Of a stretch of 38,549 bases of DNA, positions 15,168 through 22,852 are shown one piece after another. The notes under the pieces are model-generated. The model was not told the DNA's origin and did not search any database. It worked only from the letters and a program-made list of their open reading frames with translations. The stretch covers positions 1-38,549 of the forward strand of contig CAZGXU010000019.1 in the NCBI GenBank assembly GCA_964530075.1. The letters are read 5' to 3'. Each line of letters opens with the position of its first letter. Position 1 is the first letter of the stretch. Origin of the DNA: JANQEA01 sp964530075 (lineage in GTDB: Bacteria > Bipolaricaulota > Bipolaricaulia > UBA7950 > UBA9294). Position numbers and translations under genes: made by a program.

Positions 15168-15341
15168 TCAGTATGCCGCTTGCTCGGACCTTCGGCGCGT
15201 CGTTTGCAGCGTCTTCGACCGATTCGCCTTGCGCGCGGCCCGATGATCCACGGCAGAGCGGACGACGCGTGCCCGCTCCGCCCGCGCCAGATGCTCCTTC
15301 AGGAGCATCTGCGCCGCCTCGCTCAGGATCGCCTCGTTCAC
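15168..15341 (-). CDS. Small basic protein upstream of the sigma factor
   Basis: A 57-residue product with an amphipathic N-terminal half (AILSEAAQMLLKEHLARAE) and a very basic C-terminal half (RKANRSKTLQTTRRR). The GTG at 15341 has AAAGGAGG 7 nt upstream; an in-frame ATG at 15365 would place this ribosome site inside the gene. It ends 66 bp before the sigma-factor start, in the same direction. No family was recognised. It could be a small anti-sigma or nucleic-acid-binding protein, but nothing proves this. Coding status is moderately supported. Confidence 0.5.
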   Translation of the reverse strand: MNEAILSEAAQMLLKEHLARAERARVVRSAVDHRAARKANRSKTLQTTRRRSEQAAY

Positions 15342-15634
15342 GTCCGTCCCTCCTTTCTCACTCATACGACGTCCGGGAGAGGCGAAGTGTTGAAGCGCGT
15401 GCCGAAACGGACCGGAGCGGCGGGAGCGGCTCAGCCCCGATCGGCCTTCCTTCTCGGGCGCTTGAGCGAGGGAGCGACCAGCTTGATCGGTAGACCGTCC
15501 GGGATCTCGTCCGGACAGCCGGGTGCGCAGGGGGGGATCCTCGGATCGCTCCGTCGTGGAGGACCCTTCATCGGAACTCGGTCAGGGATCGCCCTTTTCG
15601 ATCGTGCCGAAAACGTCCGCCTTTCTCCGGTGTG
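15342..15634. other. Intergenic region upstream of the sigma operon
   Basis: About 290 bp between the DUF362 gene stop and the small-protein start, both on the minus strand. It must contain the promoter of the sigma operon, but no convincing -35/-10 pair was found. I see no gene in it. Confidence 0.5.
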
Positions 15635-16558
15635 CTAGCCCCTTGCCAGGGCTTCGCGGATGCCGCGAGCGGCGTCCTGACTCACCCGATCGTCGGCCGC
15701 GACGAGCTCGATCCGATCGGGCGAGTCGACGCCGATCCCGAGCTCGGCCGCCCGCCGGATCTGATCGAGATCGAAGATCCGCCCTTCGGCGACCTCCGGG
15801 GTGGTCTCGTAGGTGCGAAGGATCGCCACGCCGACGGCGTCGATGGCGATCCGATCGGTCGAGGCGAGGATCAGGCCGGGATGCTCCAGGGCGCCCGTGG
15901 CCGGCCCGCCCCGGACGAACGCATCGATCGCGTCCATCACGATCAGGTCGGGGGTGTAGAGCTGGTTGATCTCGGCGATCATCTCCCGAATGTGCGGCGA
16001 GCCGTGCATTTCGCTCATGTACCCGTAGCCATCGAAGACGGAGTCCTTGGCGATGACGCCGACCGCGTTCTTCAGGCTCATCGTGAAGTGTCCGCCGAAC
16101 CGGTGGGTCTTGAGACAACAGCTCTGGACGATCGCGTCCGCCTCCAGAAAGAGCTTCGGAACTTCCACGCCACGCTTCCAGTGGCCGTCCGGAACCTCGA
16201 GGCGCTCCCACGCTTCGGGCGGCTCCGCGTCGGTGGCAACCAGCTCTACGCCGAGCTTTTCGGCGAGCTGCGGGATCCCCTTCTCGGCGAGAACCTCCTC
16301 GGTCACCCAGCTTCCGCCGGATCGGTCGGCGATCGTGATGTGCGAGGAGCCGAGTTCGCGGAGGAGCCCGACGAGCGCCCGCAGCGTGTCGTTGTGCGTC
16401 GACCCGGGGAACGGGTCGTCGCTGTTGAAGTTCGGCTTGAGGACCACGTGCGCCCCGTCGAACGGCCAGTTCACGTCGCCGAGGAGCGCGACGGCCTTTC
16501 GGATCCCGCGTTCCCGGTCCTCGGTCTTGACCAGGCTCACCTTCGCTCGTCCGGGCAT
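15635..16558 (-). CDS. DUF362 family protein
   Basis: DUF362 proteins are of uncertain function, often tied to iron-sulfur or redox enzymes. This 307-residue member has the signature CCLKTHRFGGHFTMSLKNAV (about 126-145) and the N-terminal VVLKPNFNSDDP, but no ferredoxin-type cysteine cluster at its C-terminus. ATG 16558 is preceded by AAAGGGGG and gives a normal length; the open frame continues upstream but becomes arginine-rich noncoding-type sequence. The gene lies 17 bp after the NimA-like gene on the same strand, so the two probably form an operon. Confidence 0.88.
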   Translation of the reverse strand: MPGRAKVSLVKTEDRERGIRKAVALLGDVNWPFDGAHVVLKPNFNSDDPFPGSTHNDTLRALVGLLRELGSSHITIADRSGGSWVTEEVLAEKGIPQLAEKLGVELVATDAEPPEAWERLEVPDGHWKRGVEVPKLFLEADAIVQSCCLKTHRFGGHFTMSLKNAVGVIAKDSVFDGYGYMSEMHGSPHIREMIAEINQLYTPDLIVMDAIDAFVRGGPATGALEHPGLILASTDRIAIDAVGVAILRTYETTPEVAEGRIFDLDQIRRAAELGIGVDSPDRIELVAADDRVSQDAARGIREALARG

Positions 16559-16575
16559 CGGTGCCCCCTTTCTTG

Positions 16576-17061
16576 TCAGCTGCCTCCGGATCCGAACGAT
16601 CGCTTCCCCGTCACCGAGTCGATGTCGAGGCGCCAGACGCGCGTCGCTTCGACCGTCTTCGGGGCGAACGTCCAGTGCGCCTCCCGCCCGGATTGCTGGC
16701 GCATCGTGCAGCGGAGGGCCCGCTCCTTCTCCTCTACCGGGACCACTTCGACGATCGTCCCGTAGCCGATGACGCTCTCGTAGCGGAGCCCCCACGAGCA
16801 GGCGCGTTCGTCGCCGGGCTTCACCTCGACGGTCCCCTCGACCTCGAAGCAGACGCGGGGATTCGCCTCGATGCACTCGATCTTCCGTCCCTCCATCGCC
16901 GTGTGGAAGAAGAGCGCGTTCGCCTCGGGATCGTATCCGTGGGAGAGCGGGACGACGTACGGCTCGTCGGCGACCGCGAACGCGACGCGGCAGACCTTCG
17001 CCCGGCCGAGCAGCGCGTCGATCTCGCTCCGATCCGTGAACTCCAGGTCTTCTCTGCGCAT
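16576..17061 (-). CDS. Pyridoxamine 5'-phosphate oxidase-like / NimA-type flavoprotein
   Basis: Split-barrel FMN or heme-binding protein of 161 residues related to nitroimidazole-resistance NimA proteins. Visible features: AKVCRVAFAVADEPYVVPLS (21-40) and GYDPEANALFFHTAMEGRK (42-60), then CIEANPRVCFEVEG and the late motif SWGLRYESVIGYG, all in the usual order. It probably acts as a flavin-dependent reductase, but individual members are rarely characterised. A -10 box (TACAAT) lies only 6 nt upstream of the ATG and no ribosome binding site is present, which suggests a leaderless transcript. It is followed closely by the DUF362 gene. Confidence 0.85.
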   Translation of the reverse strand: MRREDLEFTDRSEIDALLGRAKVCRVAFAVADEPYVVPLSHGYDPEANALFFHTAMEGRKIECIEANPRVCFEVEGTVEVKPGDERACSWGLRYESVIGYGTIVEVVPVEEKERALRCTMRQQSGREAHWTFAPKTVEATRVWRLDIDSVTGKRSFGSGGS

Positions 17062-17067
17062 GGTGCC

Positions 17068-17073
17068 ATTGTA
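17068..17073 (-). promoter_or_regulatory. -10 box giving a leaderless NimA-like transcript
   Basis: TACAAT on the minus strand (17073-17068), followed by GGCACC and then the ATG at 17061. Transcription should begin at or next to the start codon. No clear -35 box is visible. Confidence 0.45.
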
Positions 17074-17179
17074 CCGCTGGCGAGGTCGACGGCACGGGGG
17101 AACGGATCTCCCCAGCGGCCGTTCGGGGCGATCGAGCAGGCGAGAATCGTCCCCGCCCCTTTTTTGGGGCGTCGGCCGT

Positions 17180-18265
17180 TCACAGCTCGGCCGAAAGGAG
17201 CCCGTCCCGTGCAGGATCGGGAGGGCCGTTCGGCTTCGCGTAGCTGAGGATCCGGTCGTAGCAGACGCGCGCGCCGTCTCGATACCACGGTGCAAGCTGT
17301 CTGTGCAGCGCTCGGTGGAACGGCTGGGAAAGGTCGCCATCGAGGTCGCCGCGAAACCACCTTCCCATCTCGTGCATCTCGAGCTGCTCCGCGTTCCAGC
17401 GTTGTTCGTACTGGCCGGCGATCGGCCACACGACGATCTTCTTTCCGAGGTAGAACGCCTCGCAGATCGACTGGAAGCCAGCCGTTCCTACGTAGGCGTC
17501 GCACGTGGCCAGATCCTCGACGAAGCGCGCGGGATCGAGTTCGTAGCGGATGTTCTTCGGCCCCCCGTGATGGGACGGCGTGCGTCCGTAGACGACGATC
17601 GACCGGTCGGGGTGGCGGGTGGCGTACTCCAGGACGGGGGCGAGAGGCCCGCGGAAGGCGTTGTAGACGACCAGGTGTCCGCGGTTCTCGACGGTGGCGG
17701 ACAGGACCTCCGGACGAAGGATCGGCGGCAGGCACGATCCGTCGAGCGGGTAGAAATGGCATCCGAGCAGAACGTCGACACCGCTGGTGAACAGCTTTCT
17801 CACCACGTTGACGTTGAACCGATCCAGCTTCGCCTTCGGCGGGCGGGTGGCGGCGACGTGGGAGAGGTTCGCCTCGTTCCCGATCCCGACCTTGAACGTC
17901 CCGGGGGCGACGAACGGTGAACCCGTGATCGGTTCGAAATCGCTTACGATCAGGTCGGGAGCGAATGCGGCGATCATTCCGTGCGCTCGATGGAAGCTCT
18001 CAAACAGGCTCGGAAGGTGTCGCGCGAACGCGGTCAGCGTCGCTCGCTTCGACACGCCGCCCGCGCCGTCTTCGACCGTCGACAGTCCCCGGAACCGCTC
18101 ATAGCGAGTGCCTTCGAGCGCTTCGAAGAAATAGCCCGGCGGATCGTCGTATCCGCTGACGACGACGAAGAGCTCGTGCCCGTCCCGATCGAACAGCGGT
18201 TTCAACCCGAGGAGGCGCGACAGGTGCCCTCTGCCGGTGCTCTGCACGCCGTAGACGATCCGCAC
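17180..18265 (-). CDS. Glycosyltransferase-like protein (GT28/MJ1255-related)
   Basis: Predicted cytoplasmic nucleotide-sugar glycosyltransferase of the two-Rossmann-domain (GT-B) type, 361 residues from the chosen start. The N-terminus RIVYGVQSTGRGHLSRLLGL matches the donor-independent first strand and loop of this group, and the C-terminal half has VGTAGFQSICEAFYLGKKIV, the diphosphate-binding-type segment of MurG-like enzymes. GGAGGGGG immediately precedes GTG 18265, which gives the expected N-terminus; the in-frame GTG at 18298 adds a basic extension. The substrate is unknown; such proteins make glycolipids or cell-surface sugars. Confidence 0.82.
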   Translation of the reverse strand: MRIVYGVQSTGRGHLSRLLGLKPLFDRDGHELFVVVSGYDDPPGYFFEALEGTRYERFRGLSTVEDGAGGVSKRATLTAFARHLPSLFESFHRAHGMIAAFAPDLIVSDFEPITGSPFVAPGTFKVGIGNEANLSHVAATRPPKAKLDRFNVNVVRKLFTSGVDVLLGCHFYPLDGSCLPPILRPEVLSATVENRGHLVVYNAFRGPLAPVLEYATRHPDRSIVVYGRTPSHHGGPKNIRYELDPARFVEDLATCDAYVGTAGFQSICEAFYLGKKIVVWPIAGQYEQRWNAEQLEMHEMGRWFRGDLDGDLSQPFHRALHRQLAPWYRDGARVCYDRILSYAKPNGPPDPARDGLLSAEL

Positions 18266-18376
18266 GATCCCCCTCCGATGAAGCAGTCTCCGCGCCACTG
18301 CGCGGAATTCGCAAGGCCGTCGATCTTCTCGGCGAAGTCGAGTCCGTTCTCACAGGACCCGGCCTCGGGATGGATT

Positions 18377-18952
18377 CTACCGCACCTCGAGTTCTTTCCC
18401 GATCGTGAACGCAGGACCGAGGGGCCGGCCGACGGCGAAGTACGCCGCCTCGCCGGGCGAGAAGACCGGCGGATTCACCTTCTCGATCGACGGGCGGTCC
18501 TTGTCGTTGAGGATCGACTCGTCGGCCACGACGTCGAGGATCTCTCCGACGAACAGGGTGTGGAGCCCGATCTTCAGCGTGCGAATCAGCGAGCACTCCA
18601 GGTTGAGCGGAAACTCGTCGACGAGCGGGGCATCGACGTGCTCCGCCTTCACGGCGGTCAGACCGGCGGCGGCGAACTTGTCGGCGTCGCGTCCGGACGC
18701 GATCCCGAGGTAGTCGACCGACCGGATCTGCTCGGCGGACGGCACGTTCACGGTGAACGCCCGTCGATCGACGACGGCCCGATACGTGTGGGTCGCCTCC
18801 CGGAGTGAGATGGCGACGGACGGAGGCTTCGAGCAGCAGATCCCGCCCCACGCCACCGTCATCGCGTTCGCCTTCCCGTTCGCATCGTACGTCCCCACGA
18901 CCCAGACCGGCGCCGGCAGGGTCAACGTCTTCCGCCCGAGCGATCTCTTCAT
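18377..18952 (-). CDS. Flavin reductase-like FMN-binding protein (flavoredoxin type)
   Basis: A 191-residue FMN-binding split-barrel protein of the flavin-reductase-like family: APVWVVGTYDANGKANAMTV (14-33), AWGGICCSKPPSVAISLR, HTYRAVVDRRAFTVNVPS and the DYLGIASGRDADKF segment are all in place. Flavoredoxins carry electrons or reduce flavins in anaerobes. AGGAGGG sits just before ATG 18952. Its start overlaps the stop of the thioesterase gene in an ATGA arrangement, so the two are translationally coupled. Confidence 0.9.
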   Translation of the reverse strand: MKRSLGRKTLTLPAPVWVVGTYDANGKANAMTVAWGGICCSKPPSVAISLREATHTYRAVVDRRAFTVNVPSAEQIRSVDYLGIASGRDADKFAAAGLTAVKAEHVDAPLVDEFPLNLECSLIRTLKIGLHTLFVGEILDVVADESILNDKDRPSIEKVNPPVFSPGEAAYFAVGRPLGPAFTIGKELEVR

Positions 18953-19434
18953 AAGCCCTCCTTGCGTCTTCCCGTCTTGTGCGGTCCGGCCTCCCGTTCG
19001 CTCTCGGATCCTCGCCCCTTGCTCTCCGTGAGAGCACGCAACTCGGGCCAGGCCCGCAGGAACGCCTCGTCCAGCGGGACGGGGCGCCCGGTTCCTTCGT
19101 CGATGAAGACGACGGTGAGCTCGGCCTCGACGCTGACCTCATCCGACGGAGCAAGGCGGGCTTCCTGCGCGAGGACGACCTTCCTGCGGCTGCCGCCGGA
19201 TACTCGGGTAGTGATGTTCAGGGTGTCGCCGACGCTCGCGGGGCGGCGGTACGAGATCGCGAGGCGGACGACGACGGGGAAGACCCCGCGGTCTTCGAGG
19301 AAGGAGATATCGAGGCCGCGCTCCTCCAAGTGCGCCCACCGGGCTTCCTCCAGCAGCTCGAGGTAGCGGGCGTTGTTCACGTGCCCGAATCGATCCTCGT
19401 GATAGCCGCGGATCTTGATCTGCGTCGTCGTCAT
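18949..19434 (-). CDS. Acyl-CoA thioesterase, hotdog fold (YbgC/4HBT type)
   Basis: A 161-residue hotdog-fold thioesterase. The catalytic segment EDRFGHVNNARYLELLEEAR starts at residue 13 with the likely catalytic D14, followed by SYRRPASVGDTLNI. AAGGAGG lies 8 nt before ATG 19434. The C-terminus is extended by a charged tail (SKGRGSESEREAGPHKTGRR) that overlaps the start of the flavin-reductase gene by 4 nt. The acyl substrate is unknown. A weak promoter (TGGACC, 17 bp, TATCGT) lies upstream, divergent from the cyclase gene. Confidence 0.9.
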   Translation of the reverse strand: MTTTQIKIRGYHEDRFGHVNNARYLELLEEARWAHLEERGLDISFLEDRGVFPVVVRLAISYRRPASVGDTLNITTRVSGGSRRKVVLAQEARLAPSDEVSVEAELTVVFIDEGTGRPVPLDEAFLRAWPELRALTESKGRGSESEREAGPHKTGRRKEGL

Positions 19435-19619
19435 GCCGACCGCCTCCTTCGCGCGTCACCGGAACGATACGGACGGAGGGGGATTCGGTCCACACGGTGG
19501 GCGAAGGATCGGACGCCGGCGCCGCCGCGGACGCGCCGGCGCGCATGCGGTACTCTGTCCCGACATCGAACCGTGTGCTCGGGGCCCGCGACGCCGGAGC
19601 CCCGGAAGTGGAGGCCAAT

Positions 19620-20252
19620 GTGTTTACCCTCATCGATCTGACGCAGACGCTCGACGCCGACAGCAGGAGCTATCCGGGGACCGTCCCTGCGTGGACGGCC
19701 GAGCGCGTCGACATCGGCAATTCGGCGGCGGTCCTGACGCGCTTCTCCGATTTCGATCCTCACGGCGGGACGCACGTGGACGCCCCGCGACACTTCGCCC
19801 CGGACGGCGTCGACGTCACCGGGCTGCCGCTCCGGCTGTACTCCGCGCTCATCGTCCCGGTCGACGACGTTCGGATCGGCGCGGCGTCGATTCCGGCGGA
19901 CTGCGCGGGCCGCGCGGTGCTGTTCTCGACCGGCTGGGAAGATCGCGCCGGCTCGACCGCGTACTACGAGGGGTTCCCGTACCTCACTGCGGAGGCGGCG
20001 CAGCGTCTGGCCGACCGCGGTGCCGGCTTGGTCGGCCTCGATTCGCCGAGCGTGGACAGCGGGGCGGAGCATTCGGCGCATCCCGCGCACGAAATCCTCT
20101 GCGCCGCCGGCGTGCCGATCGTGGAGGGGCTCGTGAACCTTCGCGCCCTGCGGGCGATCGAGGGCGAGATCCTGTTCGTCGCGTTCCCGTTGAAGCTTCG
20201 GGGGATCGAGGGATCTCCGGTCCGCGCCGTGGCGCTGGTGCCTGGGGCCTAA
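19620..20252 (+). CDS. Cyclase family metal-dependent hydrolase (kynurenine formamidase-like)
   Basis: A 210-residue member of the cyclase/kynurenine-formamidase family (PF04199). The metal-binding signature HGGTHVDAP is at 48-56, preceded by the family N-terminus TLIDLTQTLDADSRSYPGT and followed by FSTGWEDR and GLDSPSVDSG. It is slightly short but complete. GGAGG at 19610-19614 places the start at GTG 19620; the frame upstream lacks family similarity. The kinase gene follows after 2 bp, so the three genes 19620-21525 form an operon. The reaction is hydrolysis of an amide or ester; the substrate is unknown. Confidence 0.88.
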   Translation: MFTLIDLTQTLDADSRSYPGTVPAWTAERVDIGNSAAVLTRFSDFDPHGGTHVDAPRHFAPDGVDVTGLPLRLYSALIVPVDDVRIGAASIPADCAGRAVLFSTGWEDRAGSTAYYEGFPYLTAEAAQRLADRGAGLVGLDSPSVDSGAEHSAHPAHEILCAAGVPIVEGLVNLRALRAIEGEILFVAFPLKLRGIEGSPVRAVALVPGA

Positions 20253-20254
20253 GG

Positions 20255-21144
20255 ATGTCACAGGAAGGGCCTTCGTCGCGTGGATTGACCCGCATCGGTC
20301 AAGGGCGCACGGCCGAGATCTTCGCCTGGGGAGAGGGCCGGGCGCTGCGGCTGTTCCGCGTCGGAGCGACGCGAGAGGACGCCCTGCGCGAGATGCGGAT
20401 CTCGGACAGCGTCCATCGGGCGGGGATCCCGAGCCCGGCGATCCTCCCGGCCGACACGGAGGACGGATTGATCGAGATCGAAGGGCGGTTCGGTTTCGTG
20501 ACGGATCGCATCGACGGTCCCTCGATGCTCCAATTGCTGGTCGCCAGACCGTGGCGGCTGGGGCGGTACGCGAGGCAGCTCGCGCGGCTGCAGTGCGCCA
20601 TGCACGCCGCCCGCGCCCCCGAGCTTCCGTCCCAGCGGGAGCGGCTCCGTCGCATCGTGGATCGAATCGCGGAGGACATCGGTCCGGCGGTCGCGGATCG
20701 GGTTCGAGCCGCGATCGACGGGATGTGGGCTACCGATGACGTCTGCCACGGCGACCTCCATCTCGACAACGTCCTGATCGGCACGGAGGGGCCGGTCGTG
20801 ATCGACTGGGGACGGGGACGTTCGGCTGCGCGGCGGCGGACGTCGCGAGAACGGTCTACTTGTGCCGCCACGGTGCCCCGATGGGCGCCGGTCCGCTCAA
20901 ACGGTGGATCTCCGGGTTGTTCGGCAGGGCGTTCCTCCTCGCGTACCGCCCGGCGTACCTTCGGTGTTCGTCCGTGTCGTGGGACGAAGTCAAGCGGTGG
21001 GGACCGGTGGTCGCCGCGATCCGCCTCGGCGAGGGCATCCCGGAGGAATGGCGCCGGTTGCTGCGGATGGTCCGCCGGGGATTCGAGGGCCCGCGGAGCG
21101 GGAGGGCGCCGCGCTCGCGGGACGCCGGCGCAGGGATCCGGTGA
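20255..21144 (+). pseudogene. APH-like kinase with a single-base frameshift
   Basis: Aminoglycoside-phosphotransferase/choline-kinase-like protein in two frames. The first frame (ATG 20255) gives the N-lobe (GQGRTAEIFAWGEGRALRLF) and the active-site HGDLHLDN (165-172) and VIDWG (182-186). Right after that, sense continues in the next frame from about 20818 (FGCAAADVARTVYL, then CRHGAP) to the TGA at 21144. One extra G in the run TGGGG (20807-20811) would restore an unbroken frame of about 296 residues reading IDWGTGTFGCAAADVAR, as in family members. This is either a homopolymer sequencing error or a young pseudogene. It starts 2 bp after the cyclase stop and its TGA overlaps the next gene's GTG start. 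Substrate unknown. Confidence 0.8.
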
Positions 21145-21525
21145 GCGGCGTGCGCAAACAGTATCACTTCCGACGGTCCGGGCGTGGGCTACTGGCGTGG
21201 GACGTGGATCGGTTGATCGAGCTGTCGGCCGGTTTCACACCGATCGACGTGCCGCTGTCCGAGATCCGCGAGCTCGAAGAGACGTTCTGGTTCGGCGCCG
21301 AGCGACGAGCCGACCTGCCGCCGGGTCGCCCTGCACGCCAAGCTGATGAGTGAAGCGAACCTGAGCCATCCGATCGTCCTGTCACAGGACGGCCGGGTGA
21401 TGGACGGGATGCACCGTGTCTGCCGGGCGCTGATCGAGGGAAGGAAGACGATTCGTGCCGTCCGGTTCGAAGTCGATCCCGAGCCCGACTACGTCGGCGT
21501 CGATCCCGACGAGCTTCCTTACTAG
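21141..21525 (+). pseudogene. ParB/Srx-like small protein with a single-base frameshift
   Basis: Member of a conserved family of roughly 120 residues with a ParB-like fold, beginning RKQYHFRRSGRGLLAWDVDR and containing DVPLSEIRELEE. At about residue 56 the frame breaks; from 21313 the +1 frame resumes with TCRRVALHAKL, the core GRVMDGMHRV and the end DPEPDYVGVDPDELPY. Removing one base (G at 21309) gives RRPTCRRVALH, as expected for the family. It starts by GTG 21141 overlapping the kinase stop, which supports coupled genes. The compensating indels in two adjacent genes look like either sequencing error or decay. Function unknown. Confidence 0.75.
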
Positions 21526-22541
21526 CCCTGTCCCGGCTCGCTCCCCGGCACCTCCCAGACGACGAGGTCCCTCGACCGTGCGACGCCGATCTTCCCGTGC
21601 CCGCGGCCTTCGAACGTCTCCCCATCGTCGGCCCCGGCGTAGAACAGGTAGACGTACCCATCCACGTCGCGGAGGTCGACGAGCGTGGCGGAGTTGGCGC
21701 GCATGATCCGATTCCACGCTTCGGTCGGGACGACGAGGTGCGTCTTCTCCGTCCACCGGGCCCAGTCGAGGAGCTCGCTCCCGTCGCCGTCGATCGTGTA
21801 GAGGAACGGCTCGTGCTGACCGACGTAGTCGTTGACGAAGCTCGGCTTCGGCCAGTCGGCCGGGGGACGGGCGGTGGCGACCATTCGCCAGTCGCCGTCG
21901 ATCGATACGAACTGGTAGTTCTCGGCCCAGTCGAACTCGCCGCCGGGCCACGCGCGGACCGGCTCGCTCCACGGGCCGTCGAGACTGGGGCTCTCCGCGA
22001 CGTAGAAGACCTGCCACGCCTTGTACCCGAGGACGAAGCGCCCGTGGTCGAACGCGACGGTCGCGTCGATGCACCGGAGCGTCGGGTGCAGCTCGTGAGC
22101 GAGCGGCTTCGGCGCGCTCCAGACGACGAGATCGGCGGACGTCGAGTAGAACAACCGCCGGTATTCCGGATCGTCGCTTCCCGGGACGCTCTTCTGGAAA
22201 GCCATCACGTACCGGTCACCGTGGTGGAAGATGCTCGGTGACCCGACCCCGCCGGCCAGGTTCTCGTCGTGCAGTTCCTCGAACGTCACGAGATCCGGCG
22301 ATCGGTAGAACGGAACCGGCCCCTCATGCGGCCCCGCGAACCGGGTCGAACAGAAGACGTAGAAGAATCCGCCGCGGTAGACCACGGCAGGGTCCTTCAG
22401 CATCCGATCGGGATAGGAGAGGATCGGGTTTCGGATGGCGTTCCAATCGAGGTCGGTCGCATCGGCGCGCGCGATCGTCGAGCCGGCAAGCGCAAGCCCG
22501 ACGACGATCGCGACGCCGATCGGTCGTCGCGGGCGGTTCAC
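21522..22541 (-). CDS. Secreted GH43-like five-bladed beta-propeller protein
   Basis: A 339-residue secreted protein with an N-terminal signal peptide (VNRPRRP, hydrophobic core, IARA-D near 25/26) and a five-bladed propeller of the glycoside hydrolase 43/62/32 type. Blades begin with the MLKDPAVVYRGGFFYVFCST, GSPSIFHHGDRYVMAFQKS and CIDATVAFDHGRFVLGYKAW stretches. It resembles GH43-type proteins that are not always enzymes; the catalytic acids cannot be assigned with confidence. GGAGGGG precedes GTG 22541, which overlaps the stop of the small gene upstream as GTGA. Its stop shares the tetranucleotide CTAG with the convergent gene at 21141. Confidence 0.8.
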   Translation of the reverse strand: MNRPRRPIGVAIVVGLALAGSTIARADATDLDWNAIRNPILSYPDRMLKDPAVVYRGGFFYVFCSTRFAGPHEGPVPFYRSPDLVTFEELHDENLAGGVGSPSIFHHGDRYVMAFQKSVPGSDDPEYRRLFYSTSADLVVWSAPKPLAHELHPTLRCIDATVAFDHGRFVLGYKAWQVFYVAESPSLDGPWSEPVRAWPGGEFDWAENYQFVSIDGDWRMVATARPPADWPKPSFVNDYVGQHEPFLYTIDGDGSELLDWARWTEKTHLVVPTEAWNRIMRANSATLVDLRDVDGYVYLFYAGADDGETFEGRGHGKIGVARSRDLVVWEVPGSEPGQG

Positions 22542-22699
22542 GGCCCCTCCGCGGGAAGCTCCGTCGGTCGACAGAGGGCTTCCTTCGCGTTCGCGACGCG
22601 CGCGCACTTCGTGCAGACGTATCTCGGCGACCGGACCCAAGCGGCGATCTCCTCGATTCGCTCGTCGACCTTCTTCCTCATCTTGCACATCTTGTCCAT
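22538..22699 (-). CDS. Small conserved zinc-ribbon-like protein
   Basis: A 53-residue protein with an N-terminal helix (MDKMCKMRKKVDERIEEIA) and the segment RYVCTKCARVANAKEALC, which has CxxC plus a third cysteine. Short proteins of this shape with a YVCxKCGRVA-like motif occur widely in anaerobic bacteria; the function is unknown. GGAGG lies 6 nt before ATG 22699, and the stop overlaps the next gene's GTG (GTGA), so it is coupled with the secreted propeller gene. The length and the conserved motif make it a real gene. Confidence 0.75.
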   Translation of the reverse strand: MDKMCKMRKKVDERIEEIAAWVRSPRYVCTKCARVANAKEALCRPTELPAEGP

Positions 22700-22852
22700 C
22701 GGCGCCTCCGGTCTTCGTCCCATCGTGCTTCGCGAGGGGAGGCTATTCGTCGGGCCGCGCGTTGTCCAGCCGGATCTCGTACGGGCACGCGGCGTGGTCG
22801 ACTGGACGTTCGAGGTTCCGATCCCCAGAATCGTGTCGGAGGACGCTGCTGT

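Noticed and set aside
15635..17095. Single long open frame through the DUF362 and NimA-like genes
   Set aside because: The upstream half is arginine-rich out-of-frame translation of the NimA-like gene; family similarity and a ribosome site put the DUF362 start at 16558.
18294..18300. GCCACTG resembling the core of a cobalamin riboswitch
   Set aside because: No other conserved riboswitch segments are nearby, the gene is a glycosyltransferase, and the match is only 7 bases.
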